This document shows positions 1-10,855 of a DNA stretch of 64,000 bases, in pieces. The DNA comes from Gavia stellata. Taxonomy: Eukaryota; Chordata; Aves; Gaviiformes; Gaviidae. Location: the NCBI RefSeq assembly GCF_030936135.1, contig NC_082602.1, positions 62,001 to 126,000 of the forward strand, in the 5' to 3' direction. The notes under the pieces were generated by a model. That model was not told where the DNA came from. It saw only the letters and a list, made by a program, of their open reading frames with translations, and ran no database searches. The first letter of the stretch is position 1. Each line of letters starts with the position of its first letter. A program made the position numbers and the translations under genes.

Positions 1-270
1 AAATGACTCCCCGCTAAAAGGCACAGAAGGGGTCCAGAACGGGACTTCAGTTTCGGGGGGGAGTGGGGTTTTTTTTGGGGGGGTGGTGTTACACAAAGAC
101 GTATGTGTCCAGGGCCAGTGCCAGCAGAACACAAGCTGGCGAGATCTCCGTTTCAAACGTTTTTAAAGCCGTTTTCAGCACTAAACAAGCATCGCAAACA
201 CACGTCGGTGAAGGATCCACAGCCGTCAGTAACTAAACGAAGTAAATCAGACACGAATTTCATACCTGGG
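1..270. other. Unassigned sequence with a G-run cluster
   Basis: No gene is recognised. Positions 53-92 hold three or more long G runs (G7, G4, G7) separated by short T-rich loops, a pattern that can form a G-quadruplex on the plus strand. The rest is plain sequence leading into a GC-rich block. Confidence 0.4.
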
Positions 271-830
271 ACTTGAACTGGGGCTCCTCGCCCCGCGCAC
301 CCCCCCCGCGAGCAAACCCGAGGGGTGGCCCGAGGGAAGGAGGCAGGGCCCCCCTTCTCTCCAGCACCTCCAGCCGGGACTTCTTCCGCAGCCGCCCCCC
401 AGCCCCGCGTCTGCTCCGCCCGCCCGCCCTGCTCCGTGCGGAGAAGACCTTTCCCGGACGCCGTCCACCCGGGAAGAAGCGGAGCCGAACCCCCGCGGGA
501 AGGCGCCGCCCCCCCCACCTCCGCCGAGCCGCGCCCGCCCCTCCCGCGCCGGGGAGGGCTCCGGCAGCACCCCACCGCCCTCAGCGCGGGCCGGGGGGCC
601 CGGCGGGACCGGCCCTCCGCGGCGGGGCCCCTCCTCGGGGGCGGCTCTCCCCTCTCGTCGGGGCCGGCGGGAGTCGCTCGGCAGCGCCCGCGCCGTGCGG
701 GAGGGCAGTCTGCGGACCCCCCCGCGAGGGTTCCGCGGCCCGGGGGGAAGCGCCGGGAGGGCAGCCGGCAGCCGGCAGCTCCCCCCCGCCGGCGAGCGTC
801 TCTGCCAACCCCAACCCCAAACTATCCCCA
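270..830. promoter_or_regulatory. CpG-island-like GC-rich block 1
   Basis: This stretch is extremely GC-rich with many CpG dinucleotides and long C and G runs. That is the look of an unmethylated bird promoter island. Long open frames exist on both strands, as expected by chance at this base composition, and none looks like a known protein. A GTAAGT donor-like site follows at about 875, so this could be a first exon of a plus-strand transcript, but no downstream exon was recognised. Confidence 0.45.
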
Positions 831-839
831 ACCCAGCAA

Positions 840-1480
840 GGGATAGAAAAAATGGGAATGAAATGCTTTCAGCTGCTGTAAGTGAAGGACACTGCATTTG
901 CAGCTTGCTGCGTATTACGCTGCGCTCTCGCTTGTCTGAAGGTTGAGGTCTCGCCCTTGTCTGCGATGAGGTTGCTTGGCCGCTGCGAACTTGCGCTCGC
1001 TTTGTCAAATGTTTTCCAGCTGCGGTGAGACACAACTGATGCGGTTTGTACGCTCCTGTGTCTTACGTATTGACAAAAAAGCTGTGTGGCAAGTGGATAT
1101 TTTCATGAGTTTTGTAGGTTTTGTTGAGAATTAAAGATGGTATAGTGTGGTATTACCGGATCTCTGTATTCTGCTTCCCCCCGTTCACAGCTGGAGTCTC
1201 ACAGTGAAAACAGAGAATATATTCAGGTGTTACTGAACTGTTTCTCAGCATTTCCAATGGACACTTTGCCTTTTTTGGTGCTTTTTCTTGATGATTGGAC
1301 TTGGAGGTTTTTTCCGCTTGAAATCCCGGTGCAGTAAACAATTCAGAGCAGAGCAGAGCCGTCACGGCAATTTAATGATAATGTGCTTTACTGCAAAGAA
1401 TCGGGATTATGACATTATTAAGGAGAAATTGCACCCCGGCTGGGCCCCGTTATTACAAACTGCTGCGAAACGAGGAAAAG
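840..1480. other. Gap between the two GC-rich blocks, nothing recognised
   Basis: Base composition drops to normal here. I see no splice-bounded open frame, repeat family or RNA gene. Confidence 0.5.
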
Positions 1481-1499
1481 CAAATGCACACGCGGGTGC

Positions 1500-2460
1500 C
1501 GAAACGACCCGAGCTTAGCCGAGTCCCGCCGAGCCGAAACGACCCGAGCCCAGCCCAGCTAGCGAGGCGGAGCAGAGCCAAAACGAGCCGAGCCGAGCCG
1601 GGACGAGCCGAGCCGGGCCGGTCGGGCAGCGCTGCCCACGGGCTCCTCCCGCCGCAGGCGGTGGCGGGCAGGAACCGGCCCCTCGGCACCGCGCACCGGG
1701 CGCTGCAGCTCCGCGTCCTGCCCCGCTCCGGCGGTGGGGGAGCGGGACGCTGCCGGGGGCCGGGGAGCGCCCCGGGGGTCCCCGTGTCCCGGGCGGCGAT
1801 AAGGACGCCGAGGCCGAGGGGCCGAGCCGGCTGCCGCCGTCCCGGCGCTCCCCGGAGGCGCACGGTGCCGGCCGGGACGAAGCCCGCGCCGGCCCTCGGC
1901 CGCACCCGCGGCAGACTGCGCCCGGTGCTCGGCGCTGCCGGCCGGCCCGGCCCCGCCGCCGCGCTCGGTAGCCAGCCGGGCTCGGTAGCCAGCCGCGCCC
2001 GGGCTCGCCCCGCTCCCGGGGGCGCGCCCCGCTCGGGAAGCCCGGCCCGGGCCGGCCCCGGGAGGGGACCGGCTCGGGAGCGTTTTCCTGCTGCCGCCGC
2101 TCCCGCCCGTCCCCCGCGCAGGTCTCCGCCGGGCTCTGTGTGCCGGGACGGGACCCCTCGGGCTCCGTGTGCGCAGCCCTGCCCCGCACGCTGGGGACGG
2201 GCAGCAGCGCCATCCCGCTGCAGCTGCCGCGGGGACAGACCCGCGGGGGAGAAGGGGCGGGCGGGGGCGCGGGTGGGGGCCGCGGGAGGCGGCGGGGCCG
2301 GGCGGGCTGCGGGTGCGGTCCCTGTCCCTACACCGGGGCTCTTCGCCCGCTGTGCACAACGCCCGTCAGCACCGGGGGCCGAGACCTCGGTCCGTATCGC
2401 CGCTCTGCAGAGCGGGGTGCCGGGCACTGCCCATCAGCCAGCGCACCCCTGGGACACACG
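1500..2460. promoter_or_regulatory. CpG-island-like GC-rich block 2
   Basis: A second CpG-dense block. Its left edge (1500-1625) is a degenerate repeat built on GAGCC/CCGAG units. A short direct repeat of GCTCGGTAGCCAGCC occurs at about 1964 and 1981. Open frames of over 200 codons on both strands are low-complexity Arg/Ala/Gly/Pro and are best read as composition artefacts. It could be a promoter or first exon for a gene outside the recognised set, or a GC-rich subtelomeric-type stretch. Confidence 0.4.
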
Positions 2461-2604
2461 CGGGGTCCTTCGTACGGAACAGCGACAGAGACAGAATCAC
2501 GTCGCAGTCACGGACTGGTCGCTCACACCAAAGTCCGTCTGCGCCTGTCTTCATTTTCATGTCACTCGATACACTGAGGCGGACCTGTACTTGCACCTAA
2601 AATC

Positions 2605-2877
2605 TCCTCCGAGGGGGGCATCTTTTACTATTAAAATCACTAACTGAGGTTAGTTTAGGATACGGGTCTTGATGAAATCCCAGACTCCTTCTCCACAACA
2701 ACTCCCACGTCCCCACACGCCATCGCACACACTCAGCAGGTTGTTGCCCACTCGAAGGCCCTCGCACAGCACCGTTGTCTTTGCCAGGACACGTATCCCA
2801 GCGACCAGGGTAAGTCTCCGTCCCCGTCCTCAGGGAGACCTGAATTCCGTTGCTCTAATCTGGTTCCAGATACAGCA
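2605..2877 (-). mobile_element. LTR fragment of a minus-strand ERV (3' LTR side)
   Basis: On the minus strand, a purine tract (A4 G5 A4, at about 2877-2893) directly precedes TGCTGTATCTGGAACCAG. This is the usual layout of polypurine tract followed by LTR start, and it sits just downstream of the env remnant. The LTR then runs to about 2605. Two partial copies of the same LTR occur in the same orientation at 4753-4881 (its first part) and 11715-11857 (its last part). By eye they match closely enough to belong to one family. Confidence 0.6.
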
Positions 2878-3029
2878 ATTTTCCCCCTTTTGAGGCTTAT
2901 GGATATGTTTTACAATTCCCACAAGTCTCAACCTCCTTAATTTCCATTGCCTTCTGTTCGATCTTGTCAACAAAGGGGTTAATTTCTTTTTGCACCATTA
3001 AAATATTATTTGAAGGCTTTTTCTGAGAG

Positions 3030-4150
3030 ATTATTTCAGCCAATTAGAACCTAAAGGTGAGCATTGTATCATGCAACAGCTGATCAGAATCCTAAATACC
3101 AGGAGGAGGCCAGCTATAAACAGCTGCTTTAACCATCCAAAACTGGGCAACCAGGATGTCAGCCAAGAAAAATCCAAGCCTTCTCTCTCTTTGGTGTTTT
3201 CCGCTAATTCTTTCAACTGTTGGATCTTTTCTTCTGTGATCTGAGAATCGTCTGTCAAATTAAAACAACACATTCCTTTAAATTCCTCACATCCATGGGT
3301 ATGTCTTAAAAGCAGAGAGTCCATAGTTACTCGGTTTTCTGATGTGGCTTCTCTAATTTGTGTCATCTCTTCTCCCAAGGCAGCGAGCACCTGGGAAGGA
3401 AAGTTAGTAGTTTTGGCTAATTCACAAGCTAGTCTCTTTATACTGTGATAATTCATAGCTACCCCAACTCCAGGTGCAAGGATGGCAGCTGCCATGATTT
3501 CACTAGGGCTCCATAATGTCAATTGAGAGTTACAATCTGGAGACAGAGTAGAGACTTGTCTCTTCTGGCTAACAGTTTTCTTTTCATGTGAGCCTTCCTT
3601 TTTTTGGTAACATTGCTGTTAACCTTCCCATTGCGCATGGTCCTCCAGTGACGTTTGCAGGGATATAGGCATATGATCTCTTTCCACAGAGAAGAAACCA
3701 TCCTACTGGCAATTTAGCATGGGCCCAAGCATAACTCACTATCTCAGTTTTATTATGTTTCAGTGGGGACTCGAATCTTGAAAGATTTTCACATTTAGAC
3801 CGTGGAGTGCAGTTCACAAACTGAACACAACTTTCAGCTGGAAACATGCCCTTAACTCTCACTCTTAGCTTACCTTTTTCCCTGATTTTAGTTGGTTTTC
3901 TCCAACTATACATGCTGCCGTATGTCATATTGATACTAAAAAATCTTAAAATGTTACAATTTTTCAAAAGCGTCGGAGGAGTAGGTACTCCTAACAGGCA
4001 GGAGGTGAAAACTTCCTCTACCGAGGTTCCACCGGCTAGACAGAAGGTGGTGGTATTTATTACTTTTCTTGCCAAGCTTTCCCAGACATTTCCAGATCTG
4101 TCCCATTTGGGGAAAAACACATTTGTACCTCCAACCTGGAAAAGAAACAA
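3030..4150 (-). pseudogene. env: Degraded ERV env (SU and TM), gamma-type
   Basis: Minus-strand remnant of an envelope gene. The SU part reads open from about 4150 to 3584. The TM part reads open from 3522 to 3031 in another frame, so at least one frame break separates them. The TM part carries a C-x6-CC motif (about 3265-3291), the mark of gamma-type TM subunits, and ends with a hydrophobic membrane segment (about 3060-3130) just before the polypurine tract. As broken, it cannot give a complete Env. Upstream is the end of pol, downstream the LTR, in normal retroviral order. The class call rests on motifs, not on a search. Confidence 0.7.
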
Positions 4151-4535
4151 AACCAGATAGCTTTTCTTTTTGCAACCCGATTACGCAATAGTACAGTTTT
4201 CAAGGGTCCCGCCGGAATGGCTCTCCACTTGTCTTTGGGTTCTGGCGGAGGAGCTGGTTCGACTCCCGTGTAGTGGATCCAGGAGTTGATTCCTTCTACC
4301 TTCACAGCGCTCTAGGTGGTCAGTAGGGTTGTAGAGGGTCCTTTCCACTTCTCTCTCAGTGGCTCATCCTTCCAGGTGCGAATATAAACCAAGTCTCCAG
4401 GTTGGAAATTGTGTACTGGCGAATCCAGGGGCAAAGGAGCTCCCTGACTGAAGTACCTCTGTAAGGATGATAAAACACGCGAAAGGGACAGCGAATCATT
4501 TCTCAACATTCCTTCCCCTATAACATGCATTTGGT
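4060..4535 (-). pseudogene. pol: Degraded ERV pol, integrase C-terminus
   Basis: A minus-strand segment reads like the integrase C-terminal domain of class I ERVs, with a GDLVYIRTWKDEPL-type beta strand followed by KWKGP (about 4330-4400). It then continues through a VEGINSWIHYT-like tail (about 4240-4305) into the env start region. There are stop and frame changes at about 4306-4312. It lies directly upstream of env on the same strand, so it belongs to the same provirus. The rest of pol is missing, since other repeats occupy the sequence beyond 4750. Confidence 0.65.
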
Positions 4536-4752
4536 CACTTCGGTTACCTGTGCTTCTGACCGTATGGGGTTTTCCCTTAATATTTCAAAAGGGCTTACTC
4601 CTTCCCTTGCTCGAGGGGTAATTGTAATTCTCATTAAAGCCATTGGTCAAACATCCACCCGCTTAAGCTGAGTTTCTTGACGTAGCAAGGGAAAGCTTCT
4701 GGCCACCCTGAAAACACGTCTGCTAACACTAACCTAAACAGGTTACTGTCTA

Positions 4753-4881
4753 CTTGAAGGTTCTTGTACAGCACCATTGTCTTCACCAGGATGCGGATCC
4801 TAGTGACCAGGGTGAGTTTCCATCTCCGTCCTCAAGGATACCTGAATTCCGTTGCTATGATCTGGTTCCAGATACAGCACA
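4753..4881 (-). mobile_element. Partial ERV LTR, second copy
   Basis: This matches 2752-2878 over about 125 bases in the same orientation, with roughly one difference per five or six bases by eye. It includes the LTR start TGCTGTATCTGGAACCAGA on the minus strand. It lies upstream of the pol/env remnant, so it is either a relic of a 5' LTR after loss of the proviral body, or a separate insertion. Confidence 0.5.
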
Positions 4882-5080
4882 TGTAACTGTCACCTGAACG
4901 ATTCCCACTTGCACAGTGATCAGTAGTGATTTTGCTTGAGCGATTTTTCACTGCGTAAGCAAACTCAAATGAATGCAACAATAATAAGAACTCCCAGCAG
5001 AGCAGTTGTCATCGCAAGAAAGTCTCCAGAAGTGCGCGTGTGCACACAGACACACACACGCGCAAGGTCTATCAGTATTA

Positions 5081-5300
5081 TTAAATTATTATTCTTCTCC
5101 CCTTCTCAAACACTTCCTCCACTGTGTTGCCCCACACAATGATGTCATCAATGCACTGCAGGTGTTCGGGAGCTTCACCTTGCTCCAGTGCAGTCTGTAT
5201 CCATCCATGACAAATGGCAGCCTTGGGGCAGTCGATTCCAGGTGTAGTGGACACCCCTCCATGTGAAAGCAAATTGTGGCCTGCACTCTGCTGCCAGAGG
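5081..5300 (-). pseudogene. pol: ERVL-type reverse transcriptase fragment
   Basis: Minus-strand translation gives an RT palm motif CIDDIIVWG followed by NTVEEVFEKG. This fits the avian ERVL/spuma-like RT active-site block, whose usual form is YIDD; here the Tyr is Cys. The preceding part contains CHGWIQTALEQGEAPEHL-like sequence on the same strand, typical of the helix before that motif. Only about 70 codons survive and the fragment is flanked by unrelated sequence. It is a dead fragment, distinct from the gamma-type provirus to its left. Confidence 0.6.
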
Positions 5301-5319
5301 GATCGAGAAAAATGTGTTG

Positions 5320-5815
5320 GCGCCCAGCCGGGATGCCGGCACTGAGGAGTTCTTCTACAGGCAATTAGGAGAAATCTCTGGATGGGCAGCCCGTGTCCGT
5401 ATGGGGGATTTCAACTTCCTGGGCACCAGCGGGGAATACCGGTCGCCTGCGGCGTTCCTCAGGGCTCAGTCCTAGGGCCGGTGCTGTTCACTGTTTTGAT
5501 CCATGGTCTGGATGCGGGAGGTGAACGCCCCGTTGGCAAGCTTGCTGACGCTCCCAAACTGGGCGGTGCTGTTGACTCTCTTGAGGGACAAGAGGCCTTG
5601 CAGAGGGATCTAGAGAGATGGGAGCATTGGGCAATCGTCAGCGGCACGATACTGAACAAGTCCAAGTGCTGGCTTCTGCAGCTGGGAGAGTATTACGCCG
5701 GGCACAAGTCTAAACTGGGAGAGGAGTGGCTGGAGAGCAGCCCTGCAGAAAGGGTTCTGGGGGTGCTGGTGGGCAGCAGGCTCAGGATAGGAGTCAATTT
5801 GGACAATGTCCTTAA
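5320..5815 (+). mobile_element. CR1 LINE fragment (endonuclease tail joined to RT)
   Basis: Plus-strand translation gives a GDFNF endonuclease-like block at about 5404-5440. This is followed by an RT block with CGVPQGSVLGPVLF at about 5448-5490, then a decayed active site (LADAPK where FADDTK is usual) and a DLGVLV-like thumb region at about 5755. This is the order in CR1 ORF2, with the sequence between endonuclease and RT deleted. The first 120 bases resemble 9186-9301, the same CR1 segment in another copy. Confidence 0.75.
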
Positions 5816-5829
5816 GAAGATGCTTTAAC

Positions 5830-6985
5830 TTTTGGTCCGCCCTGAAGTTTGGGTTGTGGGCTTTTTCTTTTCTGCTGTTTTCCTCCTTCCCTGGAGTAGA
5901 AGAAGTCTCTGTGGCCCCCGAGAGCTGTGGGCGGTGGCAGTGCAGCTGCTCCAGGGGACAGGAGTTTTGGGGCGAGGAGGATGCTCGGGGCGGGTCAGCG
6001 TGCGAGGCGAGACGCTGAGCAGCAGCGGCAGCGGGAGCTGCGCCGTGCCATGCTGACGCCAACGGGACTGTGCCTGCCCGCGGTCCCGAGCGGCTCCCAC
6101 CACCCCAGCGGGATCCCTGGGACTGCCCTAAGGAAGGGGCTTATCCCCCTGACCCCTGGCACTGGGGGACTGCCCCGACAGGGACCTCACCCTGCACTTT
6201 CTGCAAGCCAGAGCCGGAAAGGTGAGGCCACTTCCCGAAGGCACCGTTGGCTGCATTGGCCCCAGGTTGTGGAGCTGGGATGGGAAAAGGGGGACAAAGA
6301 GAGATGAAGTTTCCAGGCACTTTCTGGCTGGTGCGGTGATTTTTTTTCTTCCCTTTTTTTTTTTTTTGCCACCTTCCTGGTCTTGCGTCTGCCCAAGGTG
6401 CAGCCAGACAAGGGGAAGAGGGTCCCTGCCTGGCCTGCAGCTCCCTCCCTCGCCATTCTTGGGGTGATTTGGGGTTATTTTGCTGGGCAGTGAGGCAGAG
6501 CTGGCTCCGGAGTGGAGCACGGTGGGACCTAAGGAAGGGTGTGATTGTCTTGAGGCTTTGAAGGGCTTTGCACCGAGCCCTGTCCCTGCTGGAGGGGACA
6601 CTGGTCGTGTTCGGGACGAAGGCGTTGCAGCCCCCGTTGTCATGTGTGTCTGTCCCCAGCCTGGCCCCCAAGGTCTGTCCTTGTCCCGGGGACTCCATGC
6701 TGCTTTCTGCGTGGGGCCGTGTCCATGAGTCGTGCAGGGACCCGTCTGTCCTGGCTCCCCTGCCGAAGGGCTGCTTCCCCTGGGGAAGGGGACAGGGCAG
6801 TCCCCCGGCTGCTGCCATTGTCTGCCCCGCTGCTGGTGACTCAGCCCTGGGGACGGCTCGGTGCCCTTCGGGGCTCGCCGGCTCTGCTGTGGGGCTCTGC
6901 GGGGCTTTTGCACCTCTTGGGTGCCCTTTCCCGGTGCCCCCTGCGCTTCCTCCCGCTCCCACACAGGCACGGAGTAGTTCAGGAG
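5830..6985. other. Intergenic stretch, nothing firm
   Basis: No splice-bounded coding segment is recognised. It contains a T-rich run at 6338-6368. Long antisense open frames (6128-7103) are Pro/Gly/Ser-rich and look like composition artefacts. The right edge lies just past the polyadenylation signal of the proline-rich gene. Confidence 0.5.
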
Positions 6986-6993
6986 AAATGGCT

Positions 6994-6999
6994 TTTAAT
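6994..6999 (-). terminator. Polyadenylation signal ATTAAA
   Basis: On the minus strand ATTAAA lies about 125 bases after the stop codon of the proline-rich gene, the expected place for its 3' end. Confidence 0.55.
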
Positions 7000-7121
7000 G
7001 AAGAAAACAAGAGAAGCGGCCTCATCAAATCTACTATAACACACCCCCCCCCTCCCCAAATACCCAGCCCTCCTCCCCCACCCCCCACTCCCCCCATCTC
7101 CATCTCACCCCTGCTGTGGGT

Positions 7122-8729
7122 CTAATCCCCCCCCGCCACCCCCCTGCTGCCGGCGAGAGCCCTGCGTTTGCTGGCTGGCTTTGGCGAGGTGCTCTTGGCG
7201 CGCTTCTTCCCCCGCTTCTCTGCCGTGGCAGGCTGGGACGGTGGCAGGTCCCTGCCCTCATCCCCCCACGGCTCCTGGGGCTCCAGCCCCATGACGAACT
7301 CGTCCAGGCTGAGGATGGCGTCGGCGGTCTCGGGGACGCTGTAGTCGGGGCTGAGCAGCTCCTCGGGCAGGGAGAGCGAGGCGAAGTCGCAGTGGGGGAT
7401 GGCTGCGCCGGTGCCACCAGGGTCCCCAGGCCTGGGGCCGCTGCTGGGAGCGTCCTGGCTGACCCCCACCGCGTCCGGGGAGCAACCAAAGAGCCTCAGG
7501 GCCTCCTCAAGAAGGACCTCCTCGGCCACAGCGAGGTCGCCTGTGGGGTCCCCCAGGGCTTGCTCGTGGGGGGCAGCAGAGGGGCTGGGGGGGACGTCGC
7601 TGCCCGGGGAGATGTTGCTTCCCGGGGGTGCTGCCCTGGGGGTGGCACTGCCGGAGGTCTTGGTCTCTGCGGGCTGCCCCTGGATCTGCTGGTAGCCGGG
7701 GATGGACGTCGGCAGCAGCGGGGGGGCTGGGGTCACCGCTCTCCCCTGCTGGGTGTAGGGTGGGAGGTGTTGCAGCTGTCCCTGGGGGCTCCGAGGGGCT
7801 GCCCAGGCCAGGGGGGTCCCGCAGCCGCCGGGACCCCACAGAGCAGCACCCGGCAGAGAAGCGGCAGCGCGGCCAAGCGTGGCCATGGCCAGTGGAGGCA
7901 GGTGGGTGCTCGTCCATGGGATGTGGAAGAGCCGGGGGTGGAAGCAGCAGCCACATGGAGCCCTCTGCAGACCTGTGGGGGGGAGAGGGAGCCGTGCTGG
8001 GCCGGGGGGACCTTCCAAGGGCACCCGCCGAGCCAGCCCTGATGGCCGAGGTCCCCCGGCTCTGCACCAGGCACGTGGGGAGCTTGTGGCTGGGGCACTC
8101 GCCATGGGGTGAGCTGCCGTGCCAGCGGGACGGGATTGCAAATCGGGGAAGGAGACTCACTTCCAGGGGGCTGAAATGGGAGAGGTGGCCCCAAGGATTT
8201 GGGAAGTTCTGTGGAAATGGGATTTAGTGGGCACCCGTCACCCAGGCAAGGGCAGGGGATGGTCCCCCTGGCTTGCTGAAGCCCTGTGCCATATCTGCCG
8301 GGGGTGACGGGGGTGGTGGGGATGCTGGGAGTGCTTGGGGGTGGTGGGGGGATCCTGGGCGTGCCCAGGGGTCGGGGGTGCTGAAGGTGCCGAAGGTGGC
8401 GGGGTGCCCGAGCAGAGAGGGGTGCCATACCTGCTGGTGGTGCCTGGGGGGCCTGGGGGGCCACCCCCACTGGGGGTGCCCAGGCTGCAGGGAAGAGCTG
8501 CTCCTGCCCGGGCAGTTGGCACAGGTTGGGTGAGCCTGCAAGAGAGACAGGAGCGATGGCCATCGGTCACCTCCGCTCTTGCCCCCAAGAGCGTCCCGGG
8601 CTGCAGGGGTCGGGGTGGGTCCCTACCTCGGGGGTAGAAGGTTTTGGGGAGCACAAAAGGCTGAAGGAGCCAGGGTGCCGGGGGGGCCTGGGGCCCATGC
8701 GCTGGGAGCCGCAGCGGTGGCCGCGCCAT
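7122..8729 (-). CDS. Proline-rich protein, PRR22-like, three exons
   Basis: Three minus-strand exons join in frame: 8729-8627 (starts ATG, MARPPLRLPAHG), 8535-8431 and 7972-7122 (stop TAG). Splice sites are canonical (donors GTAGGG and GTATGG; acceptors CTCTTGCAG and CCCCCACAG). Exon lengths of 103, 105 and 851 bases give 352 residues with no frame break. The N-terminal half is Pro/Ala/Gly-rich. The last exon ends in an acidic block with LSLPEELLSPDYSVPET and ILSLDEFVMGLEPQEPWG, then a Lys/Arg-rich tail (KRGKKRAKS, ASKRRALAG) that could be a nuclear localisation signal. I associate this C-terminal block with PRR22, a vertebrate protein of unknown function, but from memory only. A 53-base open segment at 8242-8294 also has splice-like ends but would break the frame. 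The 3' UTR is very G-rich on the sense strand. Confidence 0.6.
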
Positions 8730-8904
8730 GGTCCGTTGTGGCTGTTGGCTGCTAAGGACTCTCTGGCGTCTCCCAGGAGGGAATGCGGGGGCTCCCCGTG
8801 TTCCGCCCCGCCCCAACAGCCTCCCCAGCTCCTCCTGGGGAGGGAAAGGGTTAAGGGGGGCTGGGCCACCCCGGCCCTGGTAGGCGGCTGTCAGGGGCTG
8901 TGGG

Positions 8905-10200
8905 TGTAAGTGCCTTTGGCTGGAAGCCTTGGTGCCTTCCCAGAGCTGGGATATCCTTGGGATTAGTGGGACTTGGTGGAAGGGGTCCTGCTGGGATGGA
9001 GGGTCCAGGCTGTTCAGGAGGGGTGGGCAGGGCAGGCGAGGTGGAGGTGTCGCGCTGTATGCGAGGGAGAGGTTTGATGGTGGAGCCCTTACAGGCAGCG
9101 ATGACGTGATCGAGAGCCTCTGGGTGAGGATGAGGGGGATGGAAAGCAAAGCAGATGTTGTAGTGGGTGTCTGCTAGCCATCGCCCAGCCGGGATGCCAG
9201 CGCTGGGGAGTTATTCTACAGGCAATTAGGAGGAATCTCTGGATGGGCAGCCCGTGTCCGTATGGGGGATTTCAAGTCCCCAGGCCCCAGCGGGGAATAC
9301 CATACTGCTGTGAGGAGCAGGTCTGGGAAGTTCCTGAAGTTTGTGGGACAGAACTTCTTGTCACAAGTACTCAGGGAGCCAACTAGGAAAGATGCCCTGC
9401 TAGACTTGCTGGTTGGGAATGGAGGAGGACTCGTGGGAGATGGGATGCTCTTGGCCACAGTGATCATGAAACGGTTGAGTTTAAAATTGTCAGTGTCATG
9501 AGAAAGAAGGACAGCAGAGTTGCTACACTGCATTTTGAGAGAGCAAACCTTCCGTTATTCAGGGAGGTACTTAGCAGAGTCCCCTGGGTGAGGGCTGTTG
9601 AGGGCTCAGGAGTCGGCGAGTGCTGGTCAGTCTTTAAGAAGCACCTTTGATAAGGTCAGAAGCAGGCAATTCCCCTGTGTCGGAAATCAAGCGAGCGGGG
9701 CAGAAGACCACTTGTTGAAGATGGTGGCCTGACTGATAGGGACGGAGAAAAAGCAGAGGCATTCAATGCATTTTTTTGCCTCAGCCTTTAATAATACTGA
9801 TAGACCTTGGGCTGCCCGGTCCCCTGACTCGGTGGAGCACGAGTGTGGGAACAGTGACTTTCCATTTGTGGAATAGTGAAGCTGTCAGGGGCCCGCTGTA
9901 TCAGCTGAATGCTCACAAGTCCATGGGGCCTGATGGGATTCACCGCAGAGTACTGAAGGAGATGGCAGATGTTATGGCAGGACCCCTCTCGGTCATCTGC
10001 CAAAGGTCTTGGGACCCAGGAACCTACAGACCTGTGAGTCTAACCTCAGTTCCTGGAAAACTTCTGGAGACGATGGTACTGGGTCCTCTTGAAAGGCTTT
10101 AAAAGAATAATGCAATCACCAGGCACAGTCAACATGGGTTCACAAAGGGAAAGTCCTGTTTCACTCATTAGATACCCTTCTAGGATAAGGTCACCCCGCC
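8905..10200 (+). mobile_element. CR1 LINE fragment with internal deletions
   Basis: Plus-strand translation gives the CR1 endonuclease region in pieces: ETWW-like at about 8970, then GRRGGGVALY at about 9038, SLWVRMRG at about 9117, ADVVVGVC and GDF at 9262. It continues through the endonuclease-RT linker. The RT N-terminus follows at about 9905-10100, with HKSMGPDGIH, then GTYRPVSLTSVPGKLLE. Several frame changes and deletions separate these blocks, so it is inactive. It ends where an ERVL LTR begins at about 10224. Confidence 0.8.
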
Positions 10201-10223
10201 AGCGGATGAAGGGACGGCGGTGG

Positions 10224-10836
10224 TGTCGTGGTTTAAGCCCAGCTGGCAACTAATCACCACACAGCTGCTCGCTCACTCCCCCCCTGGCCCAGCGGGGTGG
10301 GGGAGAGAATCGGAAAAGTAAAAGTGAGAAAGCTCGTGGGTTGAGATAAGAGCAGTTTCATAAATGGAATTGAACAAAATAAAATAATAATGATAATAAT
10401 ACTGAACATTGTAATGAAAAGGAAAATAACAACAACAACAAATAAAAGCCAAGAAAGACAAGCGATGCAAAGGAAAACAATTGCTCACCACCCTCAGACC
10501 GATGCCCAGCCTGTGCCCAAGCAGCGGTCCTCTGGCCAGCTTTCCCGCTAGTTCATATACTGAGTATGACGTCATATGGTATGGAATATCCCCTCGGTCA
10601 GTTGGGATCAGCTGTCCCGGCTGTGTCCCCTCCCAGCTTCTTGCACACCCCCATCCTCCTGGCTGGTGGGGTGGTGTGAGGAGCAGAAAAGGCCATGATG
10701 CTGTGCAAGCACTGCTCAGCAGTAACAAAAACACCTCTGCGTTGTCAACGCTGTTTTCAACACAAATCCAAAACATGGCCCCATACTCGCTACCATGAAG
10801 AAAACTAACTCTATCCCAGCCAAAACCAGCACGACA
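10224..10836 (-). mobile_element. Solo LTR of an avian ERVL element
   Basis: The ends are inverted: TGTCGTG at the left and CACGACA at the right. Read on the minus strand it starts TGTCGTGCTGGTTTTGGCTG and contains CAGCTGACCCCAACTGACC. It also has the GGTATTCC/ATATGACGTCATACTCAG promoter-like stretch and ends in CTTTTCCGATTCTCTCCCCC. This matches the common avian ERVL LTR family as I remember it. No internal retroviral sequence follows on either side, so it is a solo LTR. The A-rich middle (10375-10445) is an expanded AT-rich region. Confidence 0.75.
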
Positions 10837-10855
10837 GGTCAAAACACTCCAGGAG

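Noticed and set aside
1409-2647. 412-codon open frame on the plus strand
   Set aside because: It runs through a CpG-dense block and is almost all Arg, Ala, Pro and Gly. Long frames are open on the other strand too, and no domain is visible.
7116-8042. 308-codon plus-strand open frame
   Set aside because: It is the antisense shadow of the last exon of the proline-rich gene, which has splice sites, a stop and a polyadenylation signal on the minus strand.
8242-8294. Possible extra exon of the proline-rich gene
   Set aside because: Its splice-like ends are acceptable, but including it shifts the frame of the final exon away from the conserved-looking C-terminus. Skipping it keeps the frame.
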